This document shows positions 41,550-50,799 of a stretch of 64,000 bases of DNA, piece by piece. Every line of letters starts with the position of its first letter. The stretch's first letter is position 1. The notes under the pieces are model-generated. The model was given only the letters and a program-made list of their open reading frames with translations. It ran no database searches and was not told the DNA's origin. The position numbers and the translations under genes were made by a program. The DNA comes from Pandoraea pneumonica (GTDB lineage: Bacteria > Pseudomonadota > Gammaproteobacteria > Burkholderiales > Burkholderiaceae): the NCBI RefSeq assembly GCF_902459645.1, contig NZ_CABPSK010000003.1, positions 682,001 to 746,000 on the forward strand. Direction: 5' to 3'.

Positions 41550-42491
41550 ATGCCCGTCATACGCGACGTCACACAGGACGATTCCGATTCCACGCCATCG
41601 CCTTGCACCGCCCCGCTCGGGCCTTGGGCCACCTACGCCTTTGCCGCGCACCCGGTGGCGCAGATGACTTCCCCCTATCAGCACATCGAAATCGTCGATC
41701 TGCCCGCCTTCGGCCCGCTTGGGCGCGCCTATCGGCTCGACGGCCGGTTCATGGCCAGTCTCGCGGACGCGCACATCTGCCACGAGTGCATGGTCCATCC
41801 GTTGCTGCTCGCGCACGGCGAAGCCCAGCGCGTGCTCGTGATCGGGGGCGGTGACGGCGGCTCCGCACGCGAAGCCTTGCGCCACGCGAGCGTGACCGAG
41901 GTCGTCATCGCCGAACTCGACGCCCAAGTGCCCGCGGCGATTTTGCAGCACATGCCATCGCTCGCTGGGGGCGCGTTCGACGACCCGCGCACCACACTCG
42001 TCATCGGCGATGCGCGCCATTTCGTCGCGGCCGCCTGCGCCCAAGGCGAGCGCTTCGACGCCGTAATCTTCGATCTGACGGAAGCCGACGGCGCGGCCGC
42101 CCCGCTGCACGATGCCAGTTTTTTCGCGCAGGTTCGCGCCCTGCTGACGCCGCGCGGCGGCATCGCCGTGCAACTCGGCGCGCCTTGGTTCGCGCCAACT
42201 CAGGTGCGGCGCATGCTCGACGCGCTGCGTTCGGTCTTCACCCACGTGCAGCCGATGACGGCCTACGTTCCGCTCTATGGTTCGCTCTGGGCACTGGCGG
42301 TGGCGAGCGATGCTCTCGACGTGCGGGCGGTCGATCCCGACACGTTGCAGACAGCGGCACGCGCGGCGTCTCCCGACGCTTTGCGCACACTGCGGCACTA
42401 CGCCGTCTCTCGCCACGCGGCACTATTCGACATCGCCCCAGATTTGATTGAAGTCCTGAATCATTCCAGCGCATCGCCCGAGACGAGATGA
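41550..42491 (+). CDS. Spermidine-synthase-like methyltransferase-fold protein
   Basis: A 313-residue protein of the polyamine aminopropyltransferase family. The decarboxy-SAM-binding motif VIGGGDGG (97-104) is clear, followed by an acidic residue in IAELD. The presumed catalytic Asp is D175, but the usual DxTDP motif is DLTEAD here. The substrate-gate segment reads DGRFMASLADAHICHECMVHP where canonical enzymes have DGxxQ...DE. It may be a true spermidine synthase or a divergent relative. AGAGGAAG lies upstream of the ATG at 41550. Divergent from tkt. Confidence 0.75.
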   Translation: MPVIRDVTQDDSDSTPSPCTAPLGPWATYAFAAHPVAQMTSPYQHIEIVDLPAFGPLGRAYRLDGRFMASLADAHICHECMVHPLLLAHGEAQRVLVIGGGDGGSAREALRHASVTEVVIAELDAQVPAAILQHMPSLAGGAFDDPRTTLVIGDARHFVAAACAQGERFDAVIFDLTEADGAAAPLHDASFFAQVRALLTPRGGIAVQLGAPWFAPTQVRRMLDALRSVFTHVQPMTAYVPLYGSLWALAVASDALDVRAVDPDTLQTAARAASPDALRTLRHYAVSRHAALFDIAPDLIEVLNHSSASPETR

Positions 42492-42501
42492 CGCGCTCCG
42501 C

Positions 42502-42530
42502 GTGAACATCGCACGCGTTCCTTGTATATT
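42502..42530 (+). promoter_or_regulatory. Promoter of the VOC-family gene
   Basis: GTGAAC (42502-42507) and TATATT (42525-42530) are 17 bases apart, 70 bases before the VOC gene. The -10 matches five of six positions and the -35 three of six. Confidence 0.4.
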
Positions 42531-42600
42531 GAACGCACGTCACGAATGCCGAACCCGCAGCGCAACCGCCCGGTTGTCGGCAGCAAACACGGAGGCAGTC

Positions 42601-43023
42601 ATGTCCGATCCCCGCCCGTCCCACGTGCCATGGTTGACGCCGTATCTGACCGTGCGCGACGCCAAGGCGGCCGCCACCTTCTACGAGCAGGCGTTTGGCT
42701 TTACCGTACACAACACGATGGACGACGATGGTGCCGTGATGCACGTCGAAATGTTCTATCAGGGCCAGTTGATTTTGATGTTCGCCCCGGAAGGTGCTTT
42801 TGGCAGTACCGCGCGCACACCGCGCACCTCGGGCGTGGAAGCGCCGCAGAGCTTCTACGTCTATACGGAAGACGTCGACGCGCTCTATGCACGTGCGACC
42901 GGCGCCGGCGCAAAGGGGCTGATGCCGCCGGAAGACCAGTTCTGGGGCGATCGCTTCTGCCAGCTTGAAGACATCGATGGTTATCGCTGGGGCTTCGCAC
43001 GGCCGGTCGCGGCACGCGGCTAG
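42601..43023 (+). CDS. VOC-superfamily (PhnB/glyoxalase-like) protein
   Basis: A 140-residue vicinal-oxygen-chelate protein. It has paired beta-alpha-beta-beta-beta modules: WLTPYLTVRDAKAAATFYEQAFGF begins the first, and QSFYVYTEDVDALYARATGAGA begins the second. The C-terminal WGDRFCQLEDIDGYRWGFA is typical of the PhnB-like branch, whose members often have no demonstrated activity. GGAGG five bases before the ATG at 42601 fixes the start. The substrate is unknown. Confidence 0.88.
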   Translation: MSDPRPSHVPWLTPYLTVRDAKAAATFYEQAFGFTVHNTMDDDGAVMHVEMFYQGQLILMFAPEGAFGSTARTPRTSGVEAPQSFYVYTEDVDALYARATGAGAKGLMPPEDQFWGDRFCQLEDIDGYRWGFARPVAARG

Positions 43024-43184
43024 GCGATGCGCTCGCGCGCCACATCGAGCATGTACACGCCCGCGCGCGCCCTTCCCCATGCGGTATGCTTGCGCCCCTG
43101 ACCGCTCATTGGCCGAGCCCACGCCGAAAGCGTCGACACTACGTCGTTCGCCGACTGGCCTAATCCGGCCCCATCCCGATTCGT

Positions 43185-43922
43185 ATGCCCCGTTTCTTCG
43201 TTGATGCGCCATTGCACGCAGGCGCCCTGCTAGAGCTTCCCGACGCCGTCGTGCGTCATGTTCAGGTATTGCGCCTTAAAGCGGGCGATTCGCTCACGCT
43301 GTTCAATGGGACTGGCGGCGAATATCCGGCCGAGCTGACGAGTCTGGAAAAGCGGCACGCCACGGTGCAATTGGGTGCCCATGACACTCGGGAAGCCGAA
43401 ACACCCTATCGGGTCACGTTGGCGCAAGGCATTGCGGGCGGCGACAAAATGGACTGGCTGATCGAGAAGGCCATCGAGTTGGGCGTCACGGAAATTCAAC
43501 CACTGGCCACCGAGCGCTCGGTCATTCGACTCGACGGCGAACGCGCCGCTAAACGGGTTGCGCACTGGCAAGCCCTGGCGCAGGCGGCATGCGAACAATG
43601 TGGCCGAAACCGTGTGCCGCAAATCCTGCCGATCCGGCCGATTACGGCCTGGTTACGTGACCCGAACACGGTTACGAGTTACGCATGGCGTGTGCTATTG
43701 TCACCTAGAGGGGACAGCGGCTTCGATTCGCTATTGCCGCAAGCACCGGCACAGCCCGGCGTGCTGCTCTTCGGCCCGGAAGGCGGGCTCACACCTCAGG
43801 AAGAAACCCTCGCGCGCGACGCCGGTTTCGGGGCCATTCGCCTCGGGGAACGGATTCTTCGCACGGAAACGGCGGGCATGGCAGTTCTCGCGGCACTGGC
43901 CGCACGCTGGGGGGGTTGGTAA
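43185..43922 (+). CDS. rsmE: 16S rRNA (uracil1498-N3)-methyltransferase
   Basis: A SPOUT-family methyltransferase acting on the 30S decoding region. The N-terminal PUA-like domain (HVQVLRLKAGDSLTLFNG) is followed by the trefoil-knot domain, which includes KMDWLIEKAIELGVTEIQPLATERSV, LLFGPEGGLTPQEE and the C-terminal LGERILRTETAGMAVLAAL. All are RsmE signatures. Length 245, normal. I see no strong ribosome site but the start is well supported by homology. Confidence 0.95.
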   Translation: MPRFFVDAPLHAGALLELPDAVVRHVQVLRLKAGDSLTLFNGTGGEYPAELTSLEKRHATVQLGAHDTREAETPYRVTLAQGIAGGDKMDWLIEKAIELGVTEIQPLATERSVIRLDGERAAKRVAHWQALAQAACEQCGRNRVPQILPIRPITAWLRDPNTVTSYAWRVLLSPRGDSGFDSLLPQAPAQPGVLLFGPEGGLTPQEETLARDAGFGAIRLGERILRTETAGMAVLAALAARWGGW

Positions 43923-43969
43923 GGCATCGTGATTGGCAACGGCCTCGCAGGCCTCAAGGAGAAATCGTC

Positions 43970-44611
43970 ATGGGTATTCTCGATTCCATTCTCGGCGGTG
44001 CGGCCGGCAACTCCGCAGGCGGTAACAGCGGTGGCGGCAATACACGCATGCTGTTGTTGATGGGCCTGCTGGCGATGATCGCCAGTCATGCGGGCAAATC
44101 GGACGGACAGGAAGGCGGTGGCGGCCTGCTAGGCTCGCTAGGCGGTGCGCTGGGCGGCATGCTTGGCGGTGGGGCCGCAGCGGGCGCTGGCGCGGCAGGC
44201 GGACTTGGCGGTTTGCTAGGCGGCCTGCTCGGCGGTGGGCAAGCCCCCCAACCGGGCGGTGCAGGCGCACCGGCCACGTCGCCGACCGATTTGATCGGCG
44301 CACTCGGCGGCCTAGGCGGGCTGACCCAAGTGCTGGAAAGCGGCGGACTCGGCGACGCGGTGCGCTCATGGGTAGGCACGGGCGGCAATCAGCCGGTGTC
44401 TCCCGACCAAGTCGCGCAAGCGCTCGGCCCGGGCGGCCAACTTCAGCAGTTGGCCAACACGGCAGGCGTGAGCCAGGATGAAGCCGCACAGCAACTGTCG
44501 TCGATTCTGCCGGAAGTTATCAACCACCTCACCCCCAACGGCGACGTCCCGCAGGGGCAGTTCGATCTGGCCGGTCTCGCCCAGAAGTTTCTGGCTGGGC
44601 ATACGTCCTGA
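43970..44611 (+). CDS. YidB-family protein (DUF937)
   Basis: A 213-residue protein. Its N-terminus (MGILDSILGG) and C-terminal half (QVLESGGLGDAVRSWVGTGGNQPVSPDQV, then LSSILPEVINHLTPNG) match the YidB/DUF937 family, of unknown function. The middle (about residues 55-110) is extremely rich in glycine, alanine and leucine, in repeats such as GGLLGGLLGGG. AAGGAG lies eight bases before the ATG at 43970, which rules out the longer frame from 43916. A strong terminator follows. Confidence 0.85.
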   Translation: MGILDSILGGAAGNSAGGNSGGGNTRMLLLMGLLAMIASHAGKSDGQEGGGGLLGSLGGALGGMLGGGAAAGAGAAGGLGGLLGGLLGGGQAPQPGGAGAPATSPTDLIGALGGLGGLTQVLESGGLGDAVRSWVGTGGNQPVSPDQVAQALGPGGQLQQLANTAGVSQDEAAQQLSSILPEVINHLTPNGDVPQGQFDLAGLAQKFLAGHTS

Positions 44612-44659
44612 ACGACGTACTGTGTCGGCGCGCGATGCGCTGGCATGACGCCTGAAAAC

Positions 44660-44689
44660 AAAAAAGGTCCGCAGTAGCGGACCTTTTTT
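44660..44689. terminator. Terminator after the yidB-like gene, also facing barstar
   Basis: GGTCCGC (44666-44672) and GCGGACC (44677-44683) form a stem on an AGTA loop. Six A's precede it and six T's follow, so it can act on both strands and sits between two convergent genes. Confidence 0.92.
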
Positions 44690-44756
44690 CATGGCGATCT
44701 GACGTGAGACTTAGCGGCAATCTCAGTGAAATTCACACCCGATCACAGCATGTAGC

Positions 44757-45305
44757 TTACGCAAACGAGTAGAACACGCGGAAGCTCACACGACGCTCAC
44801 CCCAAAACTCGGCGGCATCGCGGAAGACATCGAGCAGCGTTTCGCGCGCATCCTTGTCGAACTTCGTCGCCACCGGCAGCCCTTCGAGCACGACAACGAA
44901 CCCGGGCTGTGCACCGCTACGGCTGACGAGATCGGTCAGACAATCGTGCAATGCGTCGAAATTCTTGCCGAAATGCTTCGGGAACAGGAATGACGTCGCA
45001 ATCGTTTCAAGCACTTCAGCCTTGCTCTGCGCCTGCGCGCAGTTCGCATACAGGAAGTGCTGCCCCAGTCGCTCGGCCTCGTCAGCCAGTTCCGGCACAC
45101 GGAAGGCGCGGATCGACTGCACGATATTCGGCCTGACGGTCTTGAAAAGACTCATATCTCCCTCTTCCGATAAGGTATGGCGGCGGCCAGCCCGCGCAAC
45201 AGCATGCAGGCCCAGCACCTGCTTGAACAAGTTGCCATCGCCCGCACCGAATGGATCTGCCATAAGATCTTTCCCGCGTTCCTGTGCGAAAACCGGCTCA
45301 CTCAT
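44757..45305 (-). CDS. Barstar-family ribonuclease inhibitor
   Basis: A cytoplasmic inhibitor that should neutralise the barnase-type enzyme encoded immediately upstream. The barstar core includes ANCAQAQSKAEVLETIATSF, FPKHFGKNFDALHDCLTDL and the C-terminal VSFRVFYSFA. Two starts are possible. ATG 45305 lies seven bases after the ribonuclease stop and gives 182 residues; an internal ATG at 45155 (MSLFKTVRP) has an excellent ribosome site, GAGGGAG, and gives the conserved 132-residue form. The first 50 residues of the long form are unfamiliar. Confidence 0.88.
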   Translation of the reverse strand: MSEPVFAQERGKDLMADPFGAGDGNLFKQVLGLHAVARAGRRHTLSEEGDMSLFKTVRPNIVQSIRAFRVPELADEAERLGQHFLYANCAQAQSKAEVLETIATSFLFPKHFGKNFDALHDCLTDLVSRSGAQPGFVVVLEGLPVATKFDKDARETLLDVFRDAAEFWGERRVSFRVFYSFA

Positions 45306-45312
45306 ACTGCTG

Positions 45313-45714
45313 TCATTCCCTTATGCGTCTAAAGCTGTTGTAGTGATCTTGGGTGTAGTAACAAGGATCGACTGCACGTTGATCACCGCCACAGATGATG
45401 CGCCTGGCACCTCTATTGCGGGCACCGGGAGTCGGCACCGTGTATTCATGGTAATAGCCACGCGGCATTTTGGGCAGGCGCTTTTCGTAGTTCCCGAACA
45501 CAATGCCATCTTTGGCATAAGGGAACGGCCCGCCCTGGGCAATCAGCGATAGCGTGCGCTTCGCTTCGCGGGGCAACTCGGTGGCGGATACCGCCGCCGT
45601 TTGATCCGTGACATATGGCGCGGTTTCGCGCGCCACGGCATTGCCCCCCAGAAAAACACTCCCAGCCGCCGTCAGCGCCACGATGCTCCGGTGAAGCCAA
45701 CGTGCCATTGTCAT
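45313..45714 (-). CDS. Secreted barnase-type ribonuclease
   Basis: A small guanyl-type endoribonuclease (N1/T1/barnase superfamily). A signal peptide (MTMARWLHRSIVALTAAGSV, through about residue 28) directs export. The catalytic set is visible: E90 in YYHEYTV, R99 in GARNRGARR, and H124 in TQDHYNSFRRI, matching barnase E73, R83 and H102. Two cysteines (C108, C118) could form a disulfide. Starts at 45714 and 45708 are nearly equivalent. The frame is open to 45882, but that region is AT-rich and looks like leader. Paired with the barstar gene seven bases downstream. Confidence 0.88.
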   Translation of the reverse strand: MTMARWLHRSIVALTAAGSVFLGGNAVARETAPYVTDQTAAVSATELPREAKRTLSLIAQGGPFPYAKDGIVFGNYEKRLPKMPRGYYHEYTVPTPGARNRGARRIICGGDQRAVDPCYYTQDHYNSFRRIRE

Positions 45715-45920
45715 AGCTAGGTTGTCGGCCTGCGCGGTTTTGCGCTGCGGGCCCGTTCTGGTGGGTGAAGCCGTAAGGGTATCGCTATTACTCACCGGAA
45801 TCAATGTCGGCTTACATTTCGCAACTAATTCACTCAACAAATTCATGAAAACAAAGAGTTTTTCACGAAAGTGAGTGCACACATCACGATATACGATACG
45901 GGAAAAGCGTCGTCAAAATG

Positions 45921-45954
45921 ACAAAACGCCGCCCGTGAAGGTGCGGCGTTTTGT
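45921..45954 (-). terminator. Terminator of maeB
   Basis: ACAAAACGCCGC (45921-45932) and its complement (45943-45954) form a 12-bp stem about 60 bases after the maeB stop. Read on the minus strand, the stem ends in GTTTTGT with further T's beyond. The remainder of 45715-46013 is the leader of the ribonuclease gene, unusually AT-rich, and I see no gene in it. Confidence 0.75.
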
Positions 45955-46013
45955 CGTTAACGTGGGCCGAACGGCGGCGAACCGCCAACCGGCCTTAGCG
46001 GGTCAGCACACGC

Positions 46014-48317
46014 TCAGCGGACGTCTTGCTGCGCTGCCGCATCGGCGACCACGAGGGCCACCATGTTGATGATGCGTCGCACCGTGGCCGACTCCGTGAG
46101 GATGTGCACCGGTTTGGCGGCACCCAGCAGAATCGGGCCGATGGCCACGTTGTTGCCCGCAGCCGTCTTCAGCAGGTTGTAGGCAATGTTCGCGGCGTCG
46201 ATGTTCGGCATGACCAACAGATTGGCCGCACCGGTCAGCGTCGATTCCGGCATGATGCGCGCGCGCAGTTCCGGATCGAGGGCGCAATCGCCGTGCATTT
46301 CGCCGTCCACTTCGAGCTCCGGCGCACGTTCTTGCAGAATCGCCAGCGTTTCGCGCATCTTGCGGGCGCAGCTCGCGTCGCTCGTCCCGAAGTTCGAGTG
46401 CGAGAGCAGTGCCACCTTCGGCTGAATGCCGAAACGGCGAATTTCTTCGGCGGCCATCAACGTGATCTCGGCCAATTCTTCCGCGCTGGGATCTTGGTTG
46501 ATGTGCGTATCGACGAGGAAGATCTGACGATTCGGCAGAATCAGCGCATTCATCGCGCCGTAGACATGGCCGCCTTCGCGCTTGCCGATCACACGATCGA
46601 TGAAGTGCAGGTGGCGCCCCGGCGTCGATACCGTGCCGCAGATCAAGCCGTCGGCCTCGCCCTTGCGCACCAGCATGGCGGCAATCAGCGTCGTCCGGCG
46701 GCGCATTTCCACGCGGGCATACGAGGCCGTCACGCCCTTGCGGTTGGTCAACTGGTGATACGTCTCCCAGTAGTCGCGGTAGCGCTCGTCGTGCTCGGGG
46801 TTCACCACCGTGAAGTCGACACCTGCGGTCAGACGCAGGCCGTACTGCTGAATGCGATGCTCGATCACCGCCGGGCGACCGACCAGAATCGGCGTGGCAA
46901 CGCGCTCGTCGACGAGAATTTGCACCGCACGCAGCACGCGCTCTTCTTCACCTTCGGCAAACGCAATGCGCTTCTTATCGGCAGGCACACTGCGCGCGAC
47001 CGAGAAGAGCGGCTTCATCAGGCCGCCACTGTGATAGACGAATTGCTGCAACGACTGCGAGTACGCATCGACATCGGCGAGCGGGCGCGTTGCGACACCG
47101 GCGGCCATCGCGGCTTCGGCCACGGCAGTCGCCACCTTGACCAGCAGGCGCGGATCGAAAGGCTTCGGAATCAGATACTCGGGACCGAACGACAAGTTCT
47201 TGATGCCGTAGGCCGATGCGACGATGTCGCTCTGCTCCTGACGCGCCAGTTCGGCCAGTGCATTCACGGCCGCAATTTCCATCGAGCGCGTGATCGTCGT
47301 CGCGCCCACGTCGAGTGCGCCGCGGAAGATGAACGGGAAGCACAGCACGTTGTTGACCTGATTCGGATAGTCGGTGCGGCCCGTGGCCATCACGCAATCC
47401 GGACGCACTTCCTTCGCGAGTTCCGGCGTGATTTCCGGATTCGGGTTGGCAAGCGCGAAAATCAGCGGCTTGTCGGCCATCGTCTTGACCATTTCCGGCT
47501 TGAGCACGCCAGCCGCCGACAATCCGAGGAACACGTCGGCACCGCCGATCACATCGGCCAGACCGCGCGCGTCGGTCTTTTGAGCGAAGCGAATCTTCTC
47601 GGGGTCCATCAACTCGGTACGGCCTTCGTACACCACGCCGGCCAGGTCCGTCACCCAGATGTTTTCAATTGGCAGGCCCATGTCGACGATCAGGTCGAGA
47701 CATGCGAGCGCGGCAGCGCCTGCGCCGGACGTCACGACCTTGACCGACTTCAGATCCTTGCCGACCACTTTCAGACCGTTAATGAGCGCCGCCGCCACCA
47801 CGATGGCCGTGCCGTGCTGATCGTCGTGGAAAACGGGGATCTTCATGCGCTCGCGCAGCTTGCGCTCGACGATGAAGCACTCAGGAGCCTTGATGTCTTC
47901 GAGGTTGATCGCGCCGAACGTCGGCTCGAGTGCGGCGATGATGTCGACGAGCTTCTCGGGGTCCTTCTCGTCGATTTCGATATCGAACACGTCGATATTG
48001 GCGAACTTCTTGAACAGCACGCCCTTGCCTTCCATCACCGGCTTGGAGGCGAGCGGGCCGATGTCGCCCAGCCCGAGCACGGCCGTGCCGTTCGAAATCA
48101 CGCCGACGAGATTGCCGCGTGCCGTGTAGCGCGACGCATTGAGCGGGTCGATGACGATTTCCTCACACGCGGCGGCAACGCCCGGCGAGTACGCCAACGC
48201 GAGATCGCGCTGGTTCAGCAACTGCTTGGTCGGGGCGATGGCAATTTTGCCGGGGGTGGGGAATTCGTGATACTCGAGCGCAGCTTCGCGCAGTTTCGGA
48301 TCGATCGGCGTGGGCAT
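46014..48317 (-). CDS. maeB: NADP-dependent malic enzyme with phosphotransacetylase-like domain
   Basis: Oxidative decarboxylation of malate to pyruvate, yielding NADPH. The N-terminal 430 residues are the malic-enzyme part ([54 protein letters not shown]). The C-terminal 330 residues resemble phosphotransacetylase ([29 protein letters not shown]), normally regulatory and inactive in this family. At 767 residues it matches MaeB. TACAAT on the minus strand (48364-48369) is a candidate -10 box. Confidence 0.96.
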   Translation of the reverse strand: MPTPIDPKLREAALEYHEFPTPGKIAIAPTKQLLNQRDLALAYSPGVAAACEEIVIDPLNASRYTARGNLVGVISNGTAVLGLGDIGPLASKPVMEGKGVLFKKFANIDVFDIEIDEKDPEKLVDIIAALEPTFGAINLEDIKAPECFIVERKLRERMKIPVFHDDQHGTAIVVAAALINGLKVVGKDLKSVKVVTSGAGAAALACLDLIVDMGLPIENIWVTDLAGVVYEGRTELMDPEKIRFAQKTDARGLADVIGGADVFLGLSAAGVLKPEMVKTMADKPLIFALANPNPEITPELAKEVRPDCVMATGRTDYPNQVNNVLCFPFIFRGALDVGATTITRSMEIAAVNALAELARQEQSDIVASAYGIKNLSFGPEYLIPKPFDPRLLVKVATAVAEAAMAAGVATRPLADVDAYSQSLQQFVYHSGGLMKPLFSVARSVPADKKRIAFAEGEEERVLRAVQILVDERVATPILVGRPAVIEHRIQQYGLRLTAGVDFTVVNPEHDERYRDYWETYHQLTNRKGVTASYARVEMRRRTTLIAAMLVRKGEADGLICGTVSTPGRHLHFIDRVIGKREGGHVYGAMNALILPNRQIFLVDTHINQDPSAEELAEITLMAAEEIRRFGIQPKVALLSHSNFGTSDASCARKMRETLAILQERAPELEVDGEMHGDCALDPELRARIMPESTLTGAANLLVMPNIDAANIAYNLLKTAAGNNVAIGPILLGAAKPVHILTESATVRRIINMVALVVADAAAQQDVR

Positions 48318-48636
48318 GTGGGAAAGCTCTTAACGGACAAAATGGCTCAAATTTTCTATGCGAATTGTAGCCCCATTTATTCACGCCATTTATGCAAAAA
48401 GCGGATAAGGGCTGCACCTTTTTCCTGACGATCGTCGCGAAAATTCTCCGCAAATTCAACGCTGCATCGCACCATATTCGTTTTTTCGGACCACGGATGA
48501 AACATCAGTGAGGCAATGTCCGAGTGTTGGATAAGCCGATGTCCGAAATCGCCGGGCCGCGCGATAAGAGCGTTGGGAAAACCCGGTCAGCCTCGTAAAA
48601 TGCGCTATCGGGTCTCTACCCGAAACTTCGCCATCC
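48318..48636. promoter_or_regulatory. Divergent maeB/thiL control region with a thiL promoter
   Basis: This 319-base gap holds no gene I can support. The best element is a thiL promoter: TTGGGA (48573-48578), a 17-base spacer, and TAAAAT (48596-48601), with four and five consensus matches. The transcript would start near 48608, about 30 bases before thiL. A TACAAT for maeB lies at 48364-48369 on the other strand. Confidence 0.5.
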
Positions 48637-49722
48637 ATGACCAGGCCCGCCGCAACCATGTCAGTTCCATCAACGCCCTTGTCTGAGTTCTCGCTGATCG
48701 ATCGCTTCTTTACCGGAGCGACGCGTCAGGGCGACCAAGTGACGCTCGGCATCGGCGACGATTGCGCATTGCTGCGCCCGCCAGCGGGCGAGCAGCTCGC
48801 GATATCGACGGACATGCTGGTGGAAGGACGCCATTTCTTTCCCGACGTCGATCCTCGCGCGCTCGGTCACAAGACGTTAGCCGTGAATTTGTCGGATCTG
48901 GCCGCCATGGGGGCCAAACCGCTGGGTTTCACCCTTGCGCTCGCACTGCCCGACAGCGATCCGGCATGGCTTGCACCCTTTGCGCAAGGATTGGCCGCGC
49001 TGGCCGATCGTTATGATTGCCCGTTGGTAGGCGGCGACACGACGCGCGGGCCGCGCAATCTCTGCGTGACGGTCTTCGGCGCAGTGCCGGGCGCGCATGC
49101 GCTACGACGTGACGCTGCTCAGCCGGGGGACGATATCTGGGTATCTGGAACGGTCGGGGATGCGCGCTTAGCACTCGGGGTATTGCGGGGTGAATGGCAA
49201 CTGGCCGGGGCAGCCGATGCGGTTGGGGCCGCCGACGCGACCGGGCCAACCGAATCCGCTGGCCGTGCCTTGCCAGCCAGCAGTGATTTTGAACAAGTGC
49301 GCCGCGCGATGGACTGGCCCGAGCCGCAGATCGAACTCGGCATGGCGCTGCGTGGCGTGGCGCGCGCAGCACTCGATATCTCCGACGGCCTGCTTGGTGA
49401 TCTCGGCCACATTCTCAAACGCTCGGGGGTTGGCGCGCGAATCAACGTCGACGCGGTGCCGCGCTCGACGATACTTGCGGCGCAGTCGCTGGCAATTCAG
49501 CGACTTTGCACATTGGCCGGCGGCGACGATTACCAATTATGTTTCTGTGCCGACAGTGCGCAACGCGAGCGAATTTCAGCCATCGGCAACGAACTCGGCC
49601 TGCGCGTGACGCGTATCGGTACAATAGCGCTTCCTGATGCACGCCAGGCCCCGCTGCAATTACATGACGATACGGGCGCGCCTGTCGCTGCCGACTTCAA
49701 AAGTTTCGACCACTTCCAATGA
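48637..49722 (+). CDS. thiL: Thiamine-monophosphate kinase
   Basis: Phosphorylates thiamine monophosphate to thiamine pyrophosphate. Family motifs are ERSLIDRFF-like EFSLIDRFF, LGIGDDCALL, LAISTDMLVEGRHF and LVGGDTTRG, then LDISDGLLGDLGHIL and LAGGDDYQLCF. An Ala-rich insertion (about residues 190-220, AGAADAVGAADATGPTESAG) makes it 361 residues instead of about 325. A second ATG at 48658 is an alternative start. The stop overlaps pgpA by four bases. Confidence 0.94.
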   Translation: MTRPAATMSVPSTPLSEFSLIDRFFTGATRQGDQVTLGIGDDCALLRPPAGEQLAISTDMLVEGRHFFPDVDPRALGHKTLAVNLSDLAAMGAKPLGFTLALALPDSDPAWLAPFAQGLAALADRYDCPLVGGDTTRGPRNLCVTVFGAVPGAHALRRDAAQPGDDIWVSGTVGDARLALGVLRGEWQLAGAADAVGAADATGPTESAGRALPASSDFEQVRRAMDWPEPQIELGMALRGVARAALDISDGLLGDLGHILKRSGVGARINVDAVPRSTILAAQSLAIQRLCTLAGGDDYQLCFCADSAQRERISAIGNELGLRVTRIGTIALPDARQAPLQLHDDTGAPVAADFKSFDHFQ

Positions 49723-50240
49723 GTACTGACCAAACGGCCGCCCTCAATCCGGGCAGCGGCCCGCGCCGGCCGAACACGCGTTTTCTGTTCTCGCACCCGG
49801 CCCATCTGTTTTCGCTCGGTTTCGGCACGGGAATGTCCTCGCTGGCGCCGGGAACGGTAGGCACGCTCTTCGGCTGGGCGTCGTATCTCGTATTGAATCT
49901 GTATCTGACGGTCACCGGCTGGGCGACGCTGATTGCGCTCGCCGTCGTCGGCGGCATCTGGATTTGCGGTTTCACGGCGCGCAAGCTCGGCACGCAAGAC
50001 CCCAGTTCTGTGGTCTGGGATGAAATCGTTGCCTTCTGGATTGTGCTGCTGCTCATTACGCCCACGAGCTTCGTCGGACAACTGGTCGCGTTCATCCTGT
50101 TCCGCTTCTTCGACGCGGTGAAGCCGCCGCCGATCCGCTATTTCGACCGTACCGTGAAGGGCGGGCTGGGCATCATGCTCGACGATCTCGTCGCTGCGTT
50201 CTGCACGTTGCTCGTCATTGCGCTGTGGCGCTCGATCTGA
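49719..50240 (+). CDS. pgpA: Phosphatidylglycerophosphatase A
   Basis: A membrane phosphatase making phosphatidylglycerol from its phosphate. The PgpA core is present: HLFSLGFGTGMSSLAPGTVGTLFGW, SSVVWDEIVAFWIVL and FRFFDAVKPPPIRYFDR. Several hydrophobic segments agree with membrane location. The 173-residue length is normal. Four-base overlap with thiL and 55 bases to pncC make a thiL-pgpA-pncC unit, a conserved gene order. Confidence 0.94.
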   Translation: MSTDQTAALNPGSGPRRPNTRFLFSHPAHLFSLGFGTGMSSLAPGTVGTLFGWASYLVLNLYLTVTGWATLIALAVVGGIWICGFTARKLGTQDPSSVVWDEIVAFWIVLLLITPTSFVGQLVAFILFRFFDAVKPPPIRYFDRTVKGGLGIMLDDLVAAFCTLLVIALWRSI

Positions 50241-50295
50241 GTTTTCGATCGACGCATCGCAGCGCATCCCTCCCCATTATTGAAGGCGCCGTCCC

Positions 50296-50799
50296 GTGGT
50301 CTCCCAACAATCTCTTCTGGCCCAACTGTCGGTAAAAGTCGGCAACCGTCTGCGCGACGAGCGTCTGATGCTGACCACGGCAGAGTCATGCACCGGGGGG
50401 CTGGTGGCCGCCGCGATCACCGATATTTCGGGCAGCAGCAACTGGTTTGAACGTGGCTTTGTCACGTATTCGAATCAGGCAAAGACCGAAATGATCGGCG
50501 TGCCAGCCGAACTGATCGAAAAACACGGCGCCGTGAGCGAGCCCGTGGCGCGCGCCATGGCCGAAGGTGCGCTGTTCAACAGCCGCGCGCAGATTTCGCT
50601 CTCGATTACCGGCGTTGCCGGTCCGGGTGGCGGCAGCGCGGAAAAGCCGGTGGGGATGGTTTGCTTCGGCTGGAGCAATCGTGTGAAAACGGTTGTCGAG
50701 ACGAAACACTTCAAGGGCGACCGCACGCAAGTGCGCAGTCAGGCCGCGCAACACGCGCTGCGTGGCGTGATCGAATTGCTCGACACGGCCGAGTCATAA
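50296..50799 (+). CDS. pncC: Nicotinamide-nucleotide amidohydrolase (CinA C-terminal domain)
   Basis: Deamidates nicotinamide mononucleotide to nicotinate mononucleotide in NAD salvage. The single CinA-C domain is recognised by LMLTTAESCTGGLVAAAITDISGSSNWFERGFVTYSN and ISITGVAGPGGGSAEKPVGMVCF. The catalytic Ser in AESCTGG is present. Start codon is GTG at 50296, preceded by AAGGCG. Length 167, normal for stand-alone PncC. Confidence 0.93.
   Translation: MVSQQSLLAQLSVKVGNRLRDERLMLTTAESCTGGLVAAAITDISGSSNWFERGFVTYSNQAKTEMIGVPAELIEKHGAVSEPVARAMAEGALFNSRAQISLSITGVAGPGGGSAEKPVGMVCFGWSNRVKTVVETKHFKGDRTQVRSQAAQHALRGVIELLDTAES

Noticed and set aside
45715-45882. N-terminal extension of the barnase-type ribonuclease
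   Set aside because: The region is AT-rich, the signal peptide begins at 45714 or 45708, and an N-terminal extension would mask the signal.
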